Shown here in pieces: positions 57,124-64,000 of a DNA stretch of 64,000 nucleotides (position 1 is the first letter of the stretch; the number at the start of each line of letters is the position of its first letter). Under the pieces are notes generated by a model, which saw only the letters and a list, made by a program, of their open reading frames with translations, was not told the DNA's origin and did not search any database. Source of the stretch: Sphingosinicella sp. BN140058 (lineage in GTDB: Bacteria > Pseudomonadota > Alphaproteobacteria > Sphingomonadales > Sphingomonadaceae); contig NZ_CP035501.1 in the NCBI RefSeq assembly GCF_004135585.1, positions 4,969,501 through 5,033,500 of the forward strand. Reading direction: 5' to 3'. The translations under genes and the position numbers were made by a program.

Positions 57124-57592
57124 GGAAGGTGTGCTGCAGCCAGCTTCGGATTTCATCCATCGCGTCGGGCGTGAGTTCGAGATAGGCGCGGCGCGCATCC
57201 CGCGGGTCGAGCCGGCGATTGAGAAGCCCGGTTTCCTCCATCTTGGTGAACCAGCGCAGCGCAGTCGTCGGCGGCACGCAGGCGGCCGCGCAGGCATCGG
57301 TCACCGTGATCGCCTTGCCCTCGGTGCGGGCGGCGAACAGATGCAGCATCGTGTCCCAGACCGGATCTGCGAACAACTGGGCGGACAGCCGGGCTTCGCG
57401 CTGCCGACGGGCGCGCAGATAGTGGCGCGCGATCTCGCCATATTCGATGTCGCGCGGATCCTCCGGAACGCCGGTGCCGTTGACCAGGCGCAACTGGCCG
57501 CGTGCGCGTTCCGGCACGCTGCCGAACGGTGGCGGCCGTTCCGCACGGCGCTCCATCGGCGGGGCCTCGGCCAGGGGCAGGAGCTTCTTCAT
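57101..57592 (-). CDS. MarR-like winged helix regulator
   Basis: The 163-residue protein has a long variable N-terminal part and a winged helix near its end: AITVTDACAAACVPPTTALR then WFTKMEETGLLNRRLDPRDARRAYLELTPDAMDEI, with the R-D-x-R-R wing and LT-x-D pattern of MarR proteins. The start is judged by GGAG six bases before ATG 57592; ATG 57595 and 57610 are alternatives. Follows a membrane protein gene in the same direction. Confidence 0.82.
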   Translation of the reverse strand: MKKLLPLAEAPPMERRAERPPPFGSVPERARGQLRLVNGTGVPEDPRDIEYGEIARHYLRARRQREARLSAQLFADPVWDTMLHLFAARTEGKAITVTDACAAACVPPTTALRWFTKMEETGLLNRRLDPRDARRAYLELTPDAMDEIRSWLQHTFLNGPHLR

Positions 57593-57614
57593 CATATTCT
57601 CCGGAGACATCAAT

Positions 57615-58037
57615 TCAGGGGGACAGCGGCCGCTTGGCGGCACGACGATCGAGTTCGACGCCGAGCAGAAGGGTGAGCTGAATGGGTATGGCCCACATGC
57701 TCTCGAGCGCTCGGTAGATTGCAGGGGTGAAGGCGGGCGCGAGCATCGTACTGAAATGCGTGGCCACGGCGATCAGGTGAAAGCCGGTAATCCAAATGGG
57801 CCAGAATCTTCGGCTGGCCAGCATCAGGCCGTAGAATCCAAAGAGAAGCACGGAATCCACTGCGAAGATCGCCATCTCCGTGCTCCCCCACGCCCGGCCG
57901 ACGCGCGCGGCCGGGATCGTCATCAAGGCCGCCGCAATGATCAGGAACGCTGCCCATCGGCCGTCCTTGCCACCGAAGACGATGGCATAGCCGCACGACA
58001 GACCGGCGAGCAGCCAGAAGAGGAGACCGATGAGCAT
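57615..58037 (-). CDS. four-TM hypothetical membrane protein
   Basis: The 140-residue protein has four hydrophobic helices (about residues 3-22, 30-46, 58-78 and 85-130 as two) and a basic C-terminus RRAAKRPLSP. Aromatic and Gly motifs do not match a family I can name. It precedes the MarR-like gene by about 22 bases and is likely in the same transcript. Confidence 0.7.
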   Translation of the reverse strand: MLIGLLFWLLAGLSCGYAIVFGGKDGRWAAFLIIAAALMTIPAARVGRAWGSTEMAIFAVDSVLLFGFYGLMLASRRFWPIWITGFHLIAVATHFSTMLAPAFTPAIYRALESMWAIPIQLTLLLGVELDRRAAKRPLSP

Positions 58038-58069
58038 AGGACGCCAGGATCACGCGGGGCTCAGACCGG

Positions 58070-58438
58070 TCAAGCCCGGGTGGGCTCGAGTTTGGCAATC
58101 TGCCGCTTCTCGCCCGCCGGGGCGGCCCCAGCCAGCACATCCCAGCCTTCGGGACAGCCATAATTATCGGGAGCGAAGTTGCTCTGTGCCTTGATCGCGG
58201 CGAGGTGGCGGATCGTGGCAACCATCTCGCCACGGCCCTTTACCACCGAATTGAGGCTCTCGGTCATCGATGCAAGCAACTTCTGGCTCTGGTTGGCCGG
58301 AAGATCCGATCTGGTCGTCGCTTCGATGATCGACGCATACATGCGTACGCTGTTCAACAGGGCGTCGTCGACCGCGGCGACGGCATTCTTGGAATCGGCG
58401 GCGACGACGGCGCCTGCACCCGGACGAAAATTGAACAT
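58070..58438 (-). CDS. hypothetical soluble helical protein
   Basis: The 122-residue protein has an N-terminal MFNFRPGAGAVVAADSKNAV segment and a helical middle (VDDALLNSVRMYASIIEATT). The sequence HLAAIKAQSNFAPDNYGCPE near residue 85 is distinctive. The ribosome site GAGGAG is immediately before ATG 58444 but six bases before ATG 58438, so the latter is chosen. Function unknown. Confidence 0.7.
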   Translation of the reverse strand: MFNFRPGAGAVVAADSKNAVAAVDDALLNSVRMYASIIEATTRSDLPANQSQKLLASMTESLNSVVKGRGEMVATIRHLAAIKAQSNFAPDNYGCPEGWDVLAGAAPAGEKRQIAKLEPTRA

Positions 58439-58921
58439 GGTCATCTCCTCATGCCGCGGCGGCGGCTTTGGGTGGCTCGGACGGCTTCGCTGGGCCTGGG
58501 CGCTTGGAACCGGACTCGTTACAGAATCTGTTCGGCCCTGGACCATCGATGCCGGTACGACACCGACACGAGAAGGCTTGCACCGCAAGGCATCTCGTGC
58601 CGTTGGGTCCTTCATCGCCGCTCGGGGACGATCCCGGCAACCCGCCGCAATGGTGATCCCAATTGTTGGGATATGCCGGAAAAGTTAGGATTTTCGGGCC
58701 TGAGCACCAGAAACCGTGCGCCGCGCTGGTCGTCACCGTAACCCAGGGCTGGACGCGAAATTGGAGACCGCGCGGTCGGTGCGCCGTGTAGGGCTGGCGG
58801 GTTCGGTTCTCGTGCTGGGAGATTGAGCCACCGGATCATCCCGGCGGACACCTTCAAAGTTAGCGCCATGGGCAACGAGGCAGATGGTCCCGCAGCGCGC
58901 GACCGTCGCGAGAACCGGAGA
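58439..58921. other. 483-base non-coding region with inverted repeats
   Basis: No frame here is convincing. CACGAGA (58567-58573) and TCTCGTG (58593-58599) enclose a second dyad CTTGC/GCAAG, a nested 33-base structure. ATCCCAA-TTG-TTGGGAT (58656-58672) is a perfect short palindrome that could be an operator for the downstream minus-strand gene. The rest shows nothing I can identify. Confidence 0.6.
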
Positions 58922-59359
58922 TCAGCTGAAGGTCTTGAGCATTCCCGCCATGGCCAGAGCGATCGCGATCAGGGTGGCCGCGGCAACGATCGCGACCTGA
59001 AGCGCCTGTACCGTCTTTTGCGTCCAACTCAGATTATTCTCACGCCCGCCGAGTGGAGGCAGGCCGAGCCAGCGCGACCAGGATTCAGCAGAGGATTGCT
59101 CGCCCGCATTGGACACCAGTTCAGCTTCGACCGCCGGGACCGGCTCTCCGGCGCCGCCTTGCTCCCAGGCGACCAGGGCGCGCGCCGCCTCGCGCCGGTT
59201 CGCCGCTCCGAGGCGGGAGATGGATGCCTTGACGTAGGTGTCGACCGTCTGCGGAGTGAGGCCGGTTTCCTTCGCGATCTCTTTGGACGACATGCCCTTC
59301 GCAACCAGCCGCAGGCAGTTCTTCTGCCCTTCCGACAGCAAGAGCGTAGGATCATTCAC
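58922..59359 (-). CDS. LuxR-HTH protein with C-terminal membrane anchor
   Basis: The 145-residue protein opens with a LuxR-type helix-turn-helix (LLLSEGQKNCLRLVAKGMSS, continuing KEIAKETGLTPQTVDTYVKA), has a linker with acidic and Pro residues, and ends in a hydrophobic helix (about 120-140, VAIVAAATLIAIALAMAGML). DNA-binding domain in the cytoplasm and one C-terminal anchor implies a membrane-tethered regulator. The GTG at 59359 is used; a TTG at 59449 adds a poor leader. Confidence 0.78.
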   Translation of the reverse strand: MNDPTLLLSEGQKNCLRLVAKGMSSKEIAKETGLTPQTVDTYVKASISRLGAANRREAARALVAWEQGGAGEPVPAVEAELVSNAGEQSSAESWSRWLGLPPLGGRENNLSWTQKTVQALQVAIVAAATLIAIALAMAGMLKTFS

Positions 59360-59463
59360 CGCGAGAATTCCGAAGGCATTTGGGTTGTCGATTCGATACG
59401 AAGCAGGTGTCGCCCGGTGCAACCGCGGACGATGGCCGGCCCCGTTCAAGGCGTGTGCCGCGC

Positions 59464-59658
59464 TCAGTGGGCCCGTCCCGCGGCGAGAGGCCTGCCGACG
59501 TGCGCCGCCTCATAGCCCTGCAGCATGTCCAATCCCATCTGCAGATGGCAGGCGGGAACGGTTTCCCCGATCGCGTCGCACAGCTCGATCGCCTGACGAA
59601 GATGCTCGAGCGCCTGGTCGACGATCGCCTGACGGTCCGGGTTGGTCGCTTGGTTCAT
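59464..59658 (-). CDS. 64-residue helical hypothetical protein
   Basis: MNQATNPDRQAIVDQALEHL continues with LRQAIELCDAIGETVPACHL and QMGLDMLQ, two amphipathic helices of the kind seen in small sphingomonad proteins. AAGGGGGC lies directly before ATG 59658 and a TTATAC box ten bases further up suggests a short leader. Function unknown. Confidence 0.62.
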   Translation of the reverse strand: MNQATNPDRQAIVDQALEHLRQAIELCDAIGETVPACHLQMGLDMLQGYEAAHVGRPLAAGRAH

Positions 59659-59792
59659 GCCCCCTTGTATAACGAGAGGCGCTCGCAGGCGAGCGTCTTT
59701 CGTGATCCGGCATGGGCCTGTCCCGGCCTTGCACGATTGTAGTCCCGGGGGAAGGAAACTCCGGACGAGGAACGATCGCCGGCGGTCAATCT

Positions 59793-59828
59793 GTTCAGCC
59801 TTGATTGAACGAACTGAACGCTTATCTA
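59793..59828 (+). promoter_or_regulatory. promoter with overlapping GTTCA-N8-TGAAC operator (regulator gene)
   Basis: TTGATT (59801-59806) and TATCTA (59823-59828) are 16 bases apart. The -35 box lies inside GTTCA-gccttgat-TGAAC (59793-59810), and another half-site TGAAC is at 59815-59819. The same operator precedes the DUF2147 gene. A start about seven bases after TATCTA falls on the ATG at 59835, implying a leaderless message. Confidence 0.6.
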
Positions 59829-59834
59829 GTCGGC

Positions 59835-60302
59835 ATGACCAATGAAGCGGGCAAGGCGGCTGAGGATTATGTCGAGTGCATGGGCCTGCACTTCGAAGCC
59901 GACGGGCTGCCGCGGATTGCCAGCCGGATCCTGGGCCTCTTCATCCTGGAGGGAGGTCCGTTCAGTTTCGCCGCGCTCGCCGATCGATTGAAGATCAGCC
60001 GGGCCAGCGTCAGCACGAACACGCGGTTGCTCGCCCAGATGGGTGTCATCGAGCGGGCGAGCGTCGCCGGCGAGCGGCAGGACTATTTCCGTATGGTGGA
60101 TGCGCCTTATGTCTGCCTTTTGTACAAGATGGCGGATCGTGCCGACAAAGCTGCGCGCATGACCGAAAAGATCGTCGCGGACCTCGACCAGCCCTCCGCG
60201 GGCGCGCGCCGCCGCCTGGGTGCCTTCTCAGAGTTTCAGCATGCGCTTGCGACGTCGGCGCGGCGACTCGCCAACAGCATCCGAACCGCGCCAAGTCCTT
60301 GA
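59835..60302 (+). CDS. MarR/GbsR-type transcriptional regulator
   Basis: The 155-residue protein has a winged helix with FSFAALADRLKISRASVSTN (helix-turn-helix near residue 42) and MGVIERASVAGERQDYFRM (wing), followed by a dimerising helix. The family binds DNA as a dimer. ATG 59835 (MTNEAGKAAEDY) is chosen because the promoter would place transcription there; the ATG at 59805 lies inside the promoter. An operator overlapping its own promoter points to self-repression. Confidence 0.85.
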   Translation: MTNEAGKAAEDYVECMGLHFEADGLPRIASRILGLFILEGGPFSFAALADRLKISRASVSTNTRLLAQMGVIERASVAGERQDYFRMVDAPYVCLLYKMADRADKAARMTEKIVADLDQPSAGARRRLGAFSEFQHALATSARRLANSIRTAPSP

Positions 60303-60320
60303 GACAGGCCCGAAGTGCGT

Positions 60321-60358
60321 CGTTCAGTATTGACTGAACGTAATGATTGTCCATCTTT
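60321..60358 (+). promoter_or_regulatory. promoter with GTTCA-N8-TGAAC operator (DUF2147 gene)
   Basis: CGTTCAGT-ATTG-ACTGAACG (60321-60340) is a perfect palindrome containing the same GTTCA-N8-TGAAC as the upstream regulator promoter. TTGACT (60330-60335) is a good -35; ATCTTT (60353-60358) or CATCTT one base earlier would be the -10. This predicts that the MarR/GbsR-type protein represses both genes. Confidence 0.6.
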
Positions 60359-60419
60359 GATCCGGATGTCCGGCCGCAGCGGCCTTCAATCACCTTCAGC
60401 TTCCATCAGGAGAGAGACA

Positions 60420-60836
60420 GTGCGTAAGGCGTACGTCGCTTTGGCCGCCGCGGCGGCAGCGATTTCCAGCATTTCCGGTATAGCCGAGGCGGCCGCCCCG
60501 ATTGAGGCGACGGGCGTGTGGCGCAACCCCAAGAACAACGTGCATGTGCGCATGCAGCCGTGCGGCACCACCGTTTGCGGCACGGTGGTCTGGGCGACGC
60601 CCAAGGCCGAGGCCAAGGCGCGTGCGGCCGGAACCCAGAAGCTGGTCGGCACCCAGCTGTTCCGCCAGTTCAAGCAGGTGCGCCCCGGCGTCTGGACCGG
60701 GCAGGTGTTCGTTCCCGACATGGGCCGCACCTTCTCGGGCAGCATGACCGCGAACAGCGCCACCTCGATCACCGGCAAGGGCTGCCTGATCGGCAAGTTC
60801 TTGTGCAAGACTCAGACCTGGACCCGGATCGGCTGA
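60420..60836 (+). CDS. secreted DUF2147 protein
   Basis: The 138-residue protein has a signal peptide (MRKAYVALAAAAAAISSISG, cut after AEAAA) and a DUF2147 domain: ATGVWRNPKNNVHVRMQPCG, VCGTVVWATPKAEAKARAAG, and the final KGCLIGKFLCKTQTWTRIG. Four cysteines could form disulphides in the periplasm or outer surface. Start is GTG 60420 after AGGAGAGA. Probably repressed by the adjacent MarR/GbsR-type protein. Confidence 0.88.
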   Translation: MRKAYVALAAAAAAISSISGIAEAAAPIEATGVWRNPKNNVHVRMQPCGTTVCGTVVWATPKAEAKARAAGTQKLVGTQLFRQFKQVRPGVWTGQVFVPDMGRTFSGSMTANSATSITGKGCLIGKFLCKTQTWTRIG

Positions 60837-60856
60837 GGCGACGCTGCGGTCGAACC

Positions 60857-60874
60857 AGCATGAACGATCATGCT
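60857..60874. repeat. short palindrome related to the 11363 repeat
   Basis: AGCATGA and TCATGCT flank ACGA. The AGCATGATC core is shared with the 25-bp palindrome at 11363-11387; both lie between converging genes. Confidence 0.5.
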
Positions 60875-60887
60875 CTAGTGTCGAGCT

Positions 60888-61226
60888 CTAGAAAGGCAGT
60901 TTGACGCCGACCATGACCCGCTTGCTGACCTCGCCGTTCGGCATTGCGACGGAATCGACGAAGGCGCGTGCGGTCGCCCCGCCGCCGATGCCGATCTCCG
61001 CACGGAGCGGTTTCTCCGCAAATTCGGGCCGGTAGCGGTCGCGGTCCGCATCTGGACTGCGGCGCCGTCCACACACGACGATCTCGGCGGCGTTGCTGGC
61101 GGCGCATCGGCCTGTGATCGACAGGTCTGTGTCCGCTGCCCGTATCTTGGCAAGGTCGAAATCCGACGGCACCGGTGCCGAGGAAGCGGCTGCCGTCTGC
61201 AGCATCAACAGCCAGGCCACGTCCAT
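60888..61226 (-). CDS. hypothetical protein with CGRRR-S-P-DADRDRY motif
   Basis: The 112-residue protein starts with a hydrophobic stretch (MDVAWLLMLQTAAAS), so it is probably exported. The motif EIVVCGRRRSPDADRDRYRP, with an unpaired-looking Cys followed by Arg, is of a kind repeated in many short sphingomonad exported proteins with no known role. It converges on the DUF2147 gene. Confidence 0.68.
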   Translation of the reverse strand: MDVAWLLMLQTAAASSAPVPSDFDLAKIRAADTDLSITGRCAASNAAEIVVCGRRRSPDADRDRYRPEFAEKPLRAEIGIGGGATARAFVDSVAMPNGEVSKRVMVGVKLPF

Positions 61227-61318
61227 GCTTCGCCTCCCGATCCGGTCCGAATTTCCGGGAACAATGCGGCACGAACAAGGCGTGGCCCGCCTAATCGCTT
61301 TCGAGATGGCGCCTGCGT

Positions 61319-62083
61319 TCAGACGGGGGCCAACTCGAAGGTCGCGACCGGGATCGTGAAGCTGCCGTCGTCGCTAATCGCGAACGCATCTCGCACGGTC
61401 GCAGACGCCTGGCGCTGGAGCGCACGGATCGCATCGATCTGCACGGGGGGCGTCCGCATCCGCGCCACCCACGCGCTGAACTCCAGCGGCAGTTTATGGC
61501 TGGCGACGCGCTGCACCGCAAAGCCGGCACGGCCGAGCGCGGCCGACCATTCGTCCATCCGGTAGTTGCGGACGTGGCTTGGGTCGCGCAGCAATTCCAT
61601 CGTCTGCAAGTGGGTGTCGAGTGCCGGATGGGGCGGCGAGACCACGTCGATGAAGATCGCCGCGCCCTGCGGTGCGAGGACGCGACGAGCCTCGCGCAAC
61701 CCTGCATCGAGATCATGCCAATGGTGCGCGCTCATCCTGCAAACCAGCAGGTCGAACGCTGCACTCTCGAACGGAAGCCGTTCCGCGGCGGCCTGACAGG
61801 TCAGGACATTGGCGAGACCGCGCCGCGCCGCTTCCGCGGCGACGGCTTCGAGCATGTCGATGGAGAGATCGCAGGCGACTACCTCCGCCCCGTGCGGCGC
61901 AATCCGGTATGCGGCGTGGCCGCCGCCGCACCCGAGGTCGAGCGCACGTGCCGGCGACCGGTCGCGCGCGATGGTTTCGAGACGATCGAGATCCGGGCCG
62001 CTCGCATGCACCGCGCTCGCAACATAGGCCTGGGCCTGAGGCCCGAATTGCTGCTCGACGAGGACGTCGTGGCTGCGTGTCAC
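61319..62083 (-). CDS. class I SAM-dependent methyltransferase
   Basis: The 254-residue protein has a Methyltransf_11-like domain: ARALDLGCGGGHAAYRIAPHG (motif I near 48), VVACDLS, LPFESAAFDLLVCRMSAHHW and RRVLAPQGAAIFIDVVSP. The overall order is like UbiE/MenG or YcgJ-type enzymes; the substrate is unknown. Divergent from the LysR gene across 122 bases. Confidence 0.88.
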   Translation of the reverse strand: MTRSHDVLVEQQFGPQAQAYVASAVHASGPDLDRLETIARDRSPARALDLGCGGGHAAYRIAPHGAEVVACDLSIDMLEAVAAEAARRGLANVLTCQAAAERLPFESAAFDLLVCRMSAHHWHDLDAGLREARRVLAPQGAAIFIDVVSPPHPALDTHLQTMELLRDPSHVRNYRMDEWSAALGRAGFAVQRVASHKLPLEFSAWVARMRTPPVQIDAIRALQRQASATVRDAFAISDDGSFTIPVATFELAPV

Positions 62084-62205
62084 ATCTCTCTCCTTTCAAT
62101 GTGAGACTTAGGTAGATCCGAGGGGTATCCGCACCTTCTCTCTTGCGGATGCACGGCACAATGCGGGATATCCGAGGACAGGTTTCGTCCTGGCCGAAGG
62201 CTATC

Positions 62206-63129
62206 ATGCGGTTCGATCTGGTTGATCTTCGTCTCTTCGCGTCGGTCGTCGACGCCGGCAGCATTTCCCGCGGGGCCGCCGCCGCCAATCTCGCGCTGGC
62301 CTCGGCAAGCGCCCGGATCAGCGGCATGGAGGCGCTGCTGGGCACCGCCTTGCTGGAGCGCGGCCGGCGCGGAGTCGTGCCCACGCCGGCCGGACGCACG
62401 CTTCTCCATCATGCCCGCGCCATCCTCGCGCAGACCGAGCGCATGCGTGGCGAACTTGCCACCTTCGCAGGCGGAATGAAGGGCGAAATCCGGATGGTCT
62501 CGAACAGCGCCGCCTTGGTCGAGCTCGTCCCCCGGTCGGTCCGCGCCTTACTCGCCGCACACAGGCAGGTCGACATAGAGATCGAGGAACGGACCAGCGT
62601 CGACGTCATCGCCGCAGTGGGGGAGGGCCGCGCCGAGTTCGGCCTGGCCAGCCATTCGGTCGATGCGGGGATCCTCGAAACCCGTCCGATCCTTACCGAT
62701 CGGCTGGTGCTGGTGGCGGCGGCGGATCACCCGCTCGCCGGTCGCGAGACGATCCGCTTCGCCGAACTTCTCGATCAGCCTTTCGTCGGCCTCAGCGCCG
62801 GTGCCTTGCACGCGAGTCTCGCCGATCAGGCGGCTCGTCTCGGCCGCCGCATCGGCTACCGCGTGCGGCTGCGCAGCTTCGAAACCATGGCAGGTCTGGT
62901 CGAAGCCGGAATTGGTCTCGGCATCATGCCCTTGTCAGCCGCTCTGCCGGCGCAGTCGTCGACGCTCGTCATCGTCCCGCTCGCCGATCCCTGGGCGGAT
63001 CGACGTTTGGCCCTTTGTGCCCGCCGGTTCGACGATCTCAGTGCGCACGCGCGGGCGCTCGTCGAAGAATTAGCTCGGCAGGCCGCCACGCTCGAACGGG
63101 CGCGGCCGACGCTCAGCGTGGGGCGCTAA
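62206..63129 (+). CDS. LysR family transcriptional regulator
   Basis: The 307-residue protein has an N-terminal winged helix (DLRLFASVVDAGSISRGAAA, continuing ANLALASASARISGMEALLG) and a periplasmic-binding-like effector domain (about 90-290). Divergent orientation to the methyltransferase suggests it may control it. The start at 62206 follows GGCTATC; the ATG at 62143 would extend the N-terminus unusually. The last 17 bases overlap the end of the opposite M20 peptidase gene. Confidence 0.9.
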   Translation: MRFDLVDLRLFASVVDAGSISRGAAAANLALASASARISGMEALLGTALLERGRRGVVPTPAGRTLLHHARAILAQTERMRGELATFAGGMKGEIRMVSNSAALVELVPRSVRALLAAHRQVDIEIEERTSVDVIAAVGEGRAEFGLASHSVDAGILETRPILTDRLVLVAAADHPLAGRETIRFAELLDQPFVGLSAGALHASLADQAARLGRRIGYRVRLRSFETMAGLVEAGIGLGIMPLSAALPAQSSTLVIVPLADPWADRRLALCARRFDDLSAHARALVEELARQAATLERARPTLSVGR

Positions 63130-64000
63130 GCCGCGACATCAGGATCGCCGCGCGCTTGGCCTGGCGGCGAATGCTGGCGAGATCGACCGTCTCGCCCGGA
63201 GCGTGATCGCCGGTGCTGAAGGTGCCGAGGCCGACGAGGCCGTCGACATCGCCGGCAACGAAGGAGATGTCGCCCGCGCCGCGCTTCAGCGGATCGAGCG
63301 GCGCCATGGTCTCGAGGCCGAGATCGCGATTGACCGCATTGAGAGCAGCCAGAAGGGCCTTGTTGCCTTCGGTCGGCGCCATCGCCGGATAGCCTTCGCC
63401 GAATTCGATCTTCGCGTCCGTACCGGGCGCATGAGCCGCGACGATCGCCATCATCTTGGCGCGGACGCGCTCCGTCTGCGCGTTGCTCAAGGTACGAAAA
63501 TCACCGAGCGCGATCGCGGTTGCCGGGATAATGTTGGACTTGCCCGCAACGCTGCCGGTGCCGCTCTCGTCGATCGCGGCGCGCGCTCCGCCGGCGATCA
63601 CCCCGGCATTGAAGGTGAGGTTGGGCTCGGGCAGTTCCTTGCGAAAGGCGGCGAGGATCCGCACCAGTTCGTTGACGGCGCCATCGCCCTGTTCGGGCGT
63701 GAAGATGAGGGAGGAATGGCCGGTCCGGCCGCTGGCCGTCAGCGTCCAATCGGTGACGGACCGGCGCGCGATCGAGCCCATGTCCTTGCCGTCCTGTGTG
63801 ACCAGCCCTTCGAAATCGAGCGCGATGTCGGCGCGCTTGCCGGCCGCGACCAGATCGGCGCGGGAGAGGCTGTGCGGGCTGCCCGCATCTTCCTCGTCGC
63901 CGGTCAGCACGATCTCGATGTCGGCCCCGGCGAGCGTGCCGGCGGCCTGCATCGCGCGCAACGCCGCCACGATCACCACCAGGCCGCCTTTGTCGTCGCC
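63113..64000 (-). CDS. M20 family metallopeptidase (5' end outside window)
   Basis: About 295 codons of the C-terminal part are visible; the start is beyond 64000. The segments DIEIVLTGDEEDAGSPHSLS (with the catalytic Glu region), SGRTGHSSLIFTPEQGDGA in the dimerisation domain with its His, and RGAGDISFVAGDVDGLVGLG with HAPGETVDL match M20/M28-type zinc peptidases or carboxypeptidases. A signal peptide, if present, would lie outside the window. Confidence 0.9.
   Translation of the reverse strand, partial: GDDKGGLVVIVAALRAMQAAGTLAGADIEIVLTGDEEDAGSPHSLSRADLVAAGKRADIALDFEGLVTQDGKDMGSIARRSVTDWTLTASGRTGHSSLIFTPEQGDGAVNELVRILAAFRKELPEPNLTFNAGVIAGGARAAIDESGTGSVAGKSNIIPATAIALGDFRTLSNAQTERVRAKMMAIVAAHAPGTDAKIEFGEGYPAMAPTEGNKALLAALNAVNRDLGLETMAPLDPLKRGAGDISFVAGDVDGLVGLGTFSTGDHAPGETVDLASIRRQAKRAAILMSRLSAPR

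Noticed and set aside
58612..58875. 87-codon minus-strand frame in the non-coding gap
   Set aside because: No ribosome site, runs through the palindromic operator-like site, and composition is that of a random frame.
59805..59835. Upstream ATG for the MarR/GbsR-type regulator
   Set aside because: The codon lies within the -35/-10 region of the only good promoter, so it would not be transcribed.

Overview
This is a GC-rich, gene-dense chromosomal segment of an alphaproteobacterium, most likely a member of the Sphingomonadaceae/Sphingomonadales. The basis is family knowledge applied to gene content and order: tkt-gap-pgk with an archaeal-type class I aldolase, zapA-6S RNA-formyltetrahydrofolate cyclo-ligase, a complete nuoABCDEFGHIJKLMN operon followed by birA-coaX-RNase J-DUF1467, gltX-gltA beside comEC, an EL222-like LOV-HTH protein, and many short proteins of sphingomonad type. 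I see no rRNA, tRNA, CRISPR array, transposase or phage module, so this looks like ordinary chromosome with scattered palindromic repeats.

Layout. 1-1185 (minus): a formyltetrahydrofolate cyclo-ligase cut by the window edge, a probable 6S RNA, zapA and a small coiled-coil protein. 1364-8000 (plus): transketolase, GAPDH, PGK and class I aldolase, then a methyltransferase and thiE. 8026-11877: DUF72, M23 peptidase, EF-P, cupin, inositol-monophosphatase family and YbjN genes. 12010-27352: respiratory complex I, with a secreted two-repeat cysteine protein between nuoF and nuoG and a palindromic element between nuoG and nuoH. 27425-30970: birA, coaX, RNase J and DUF1467.

31186-37619 is the most unusual block. 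A 764-residue two-TM coiled-coil protein is divergent from an Hpt-like protein that lacks its phospho-histidine, a nucleotidyltransferase fused to a membrane domain resembling CDP-alcohol phosphotransferases, a DUF2336-like protein, and a PAS histidine kinase whose H-box histidine is lysine while its ATP-binding boxes look intact. This reads as a non-canonical signalling or scaffolding module. It is followed by a gene-poor stretch with a candidate small RNA, a C18 tract inside a hairpin, and two strong intrinsic terminators.

38036-46622: a small membrane protein, a secreted protein, gltA/gltX, comEC, a HAD hydrolase, a TonB-like protein and an NTF2-like protein. 46846-49899 is a cluster of very small genes of stress-response type (cold-shock protein, NUDIX, lmo0937-like membrane peptide, hemerythrin, short basic proteins), with one possible EcfG-type promoter. 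49979-57123 holds a retropepsin-like protease, an MDR dehydrogenase with a glyoxalase, a DHH phosphoesterase translationally coupled to a UV-damage endonuclease, a methyltransferase, a LOV-LuxR photoreceptor and a D-lactate-type dehydrogenase, possibly a light and UV response neighbourhood.

57101-64000: regulators and small proteins, including a LuxR-HTH protein with a C-terminal membrane anchor, a MarR/GbsR-type regulator and a DUF2147 gene that share the same GTTCA-N8-TGAAC operator over their promoters, a methyltransferase divergent from a LysR regulator, and the 3' part of an M20 peptidase that runs off the window.
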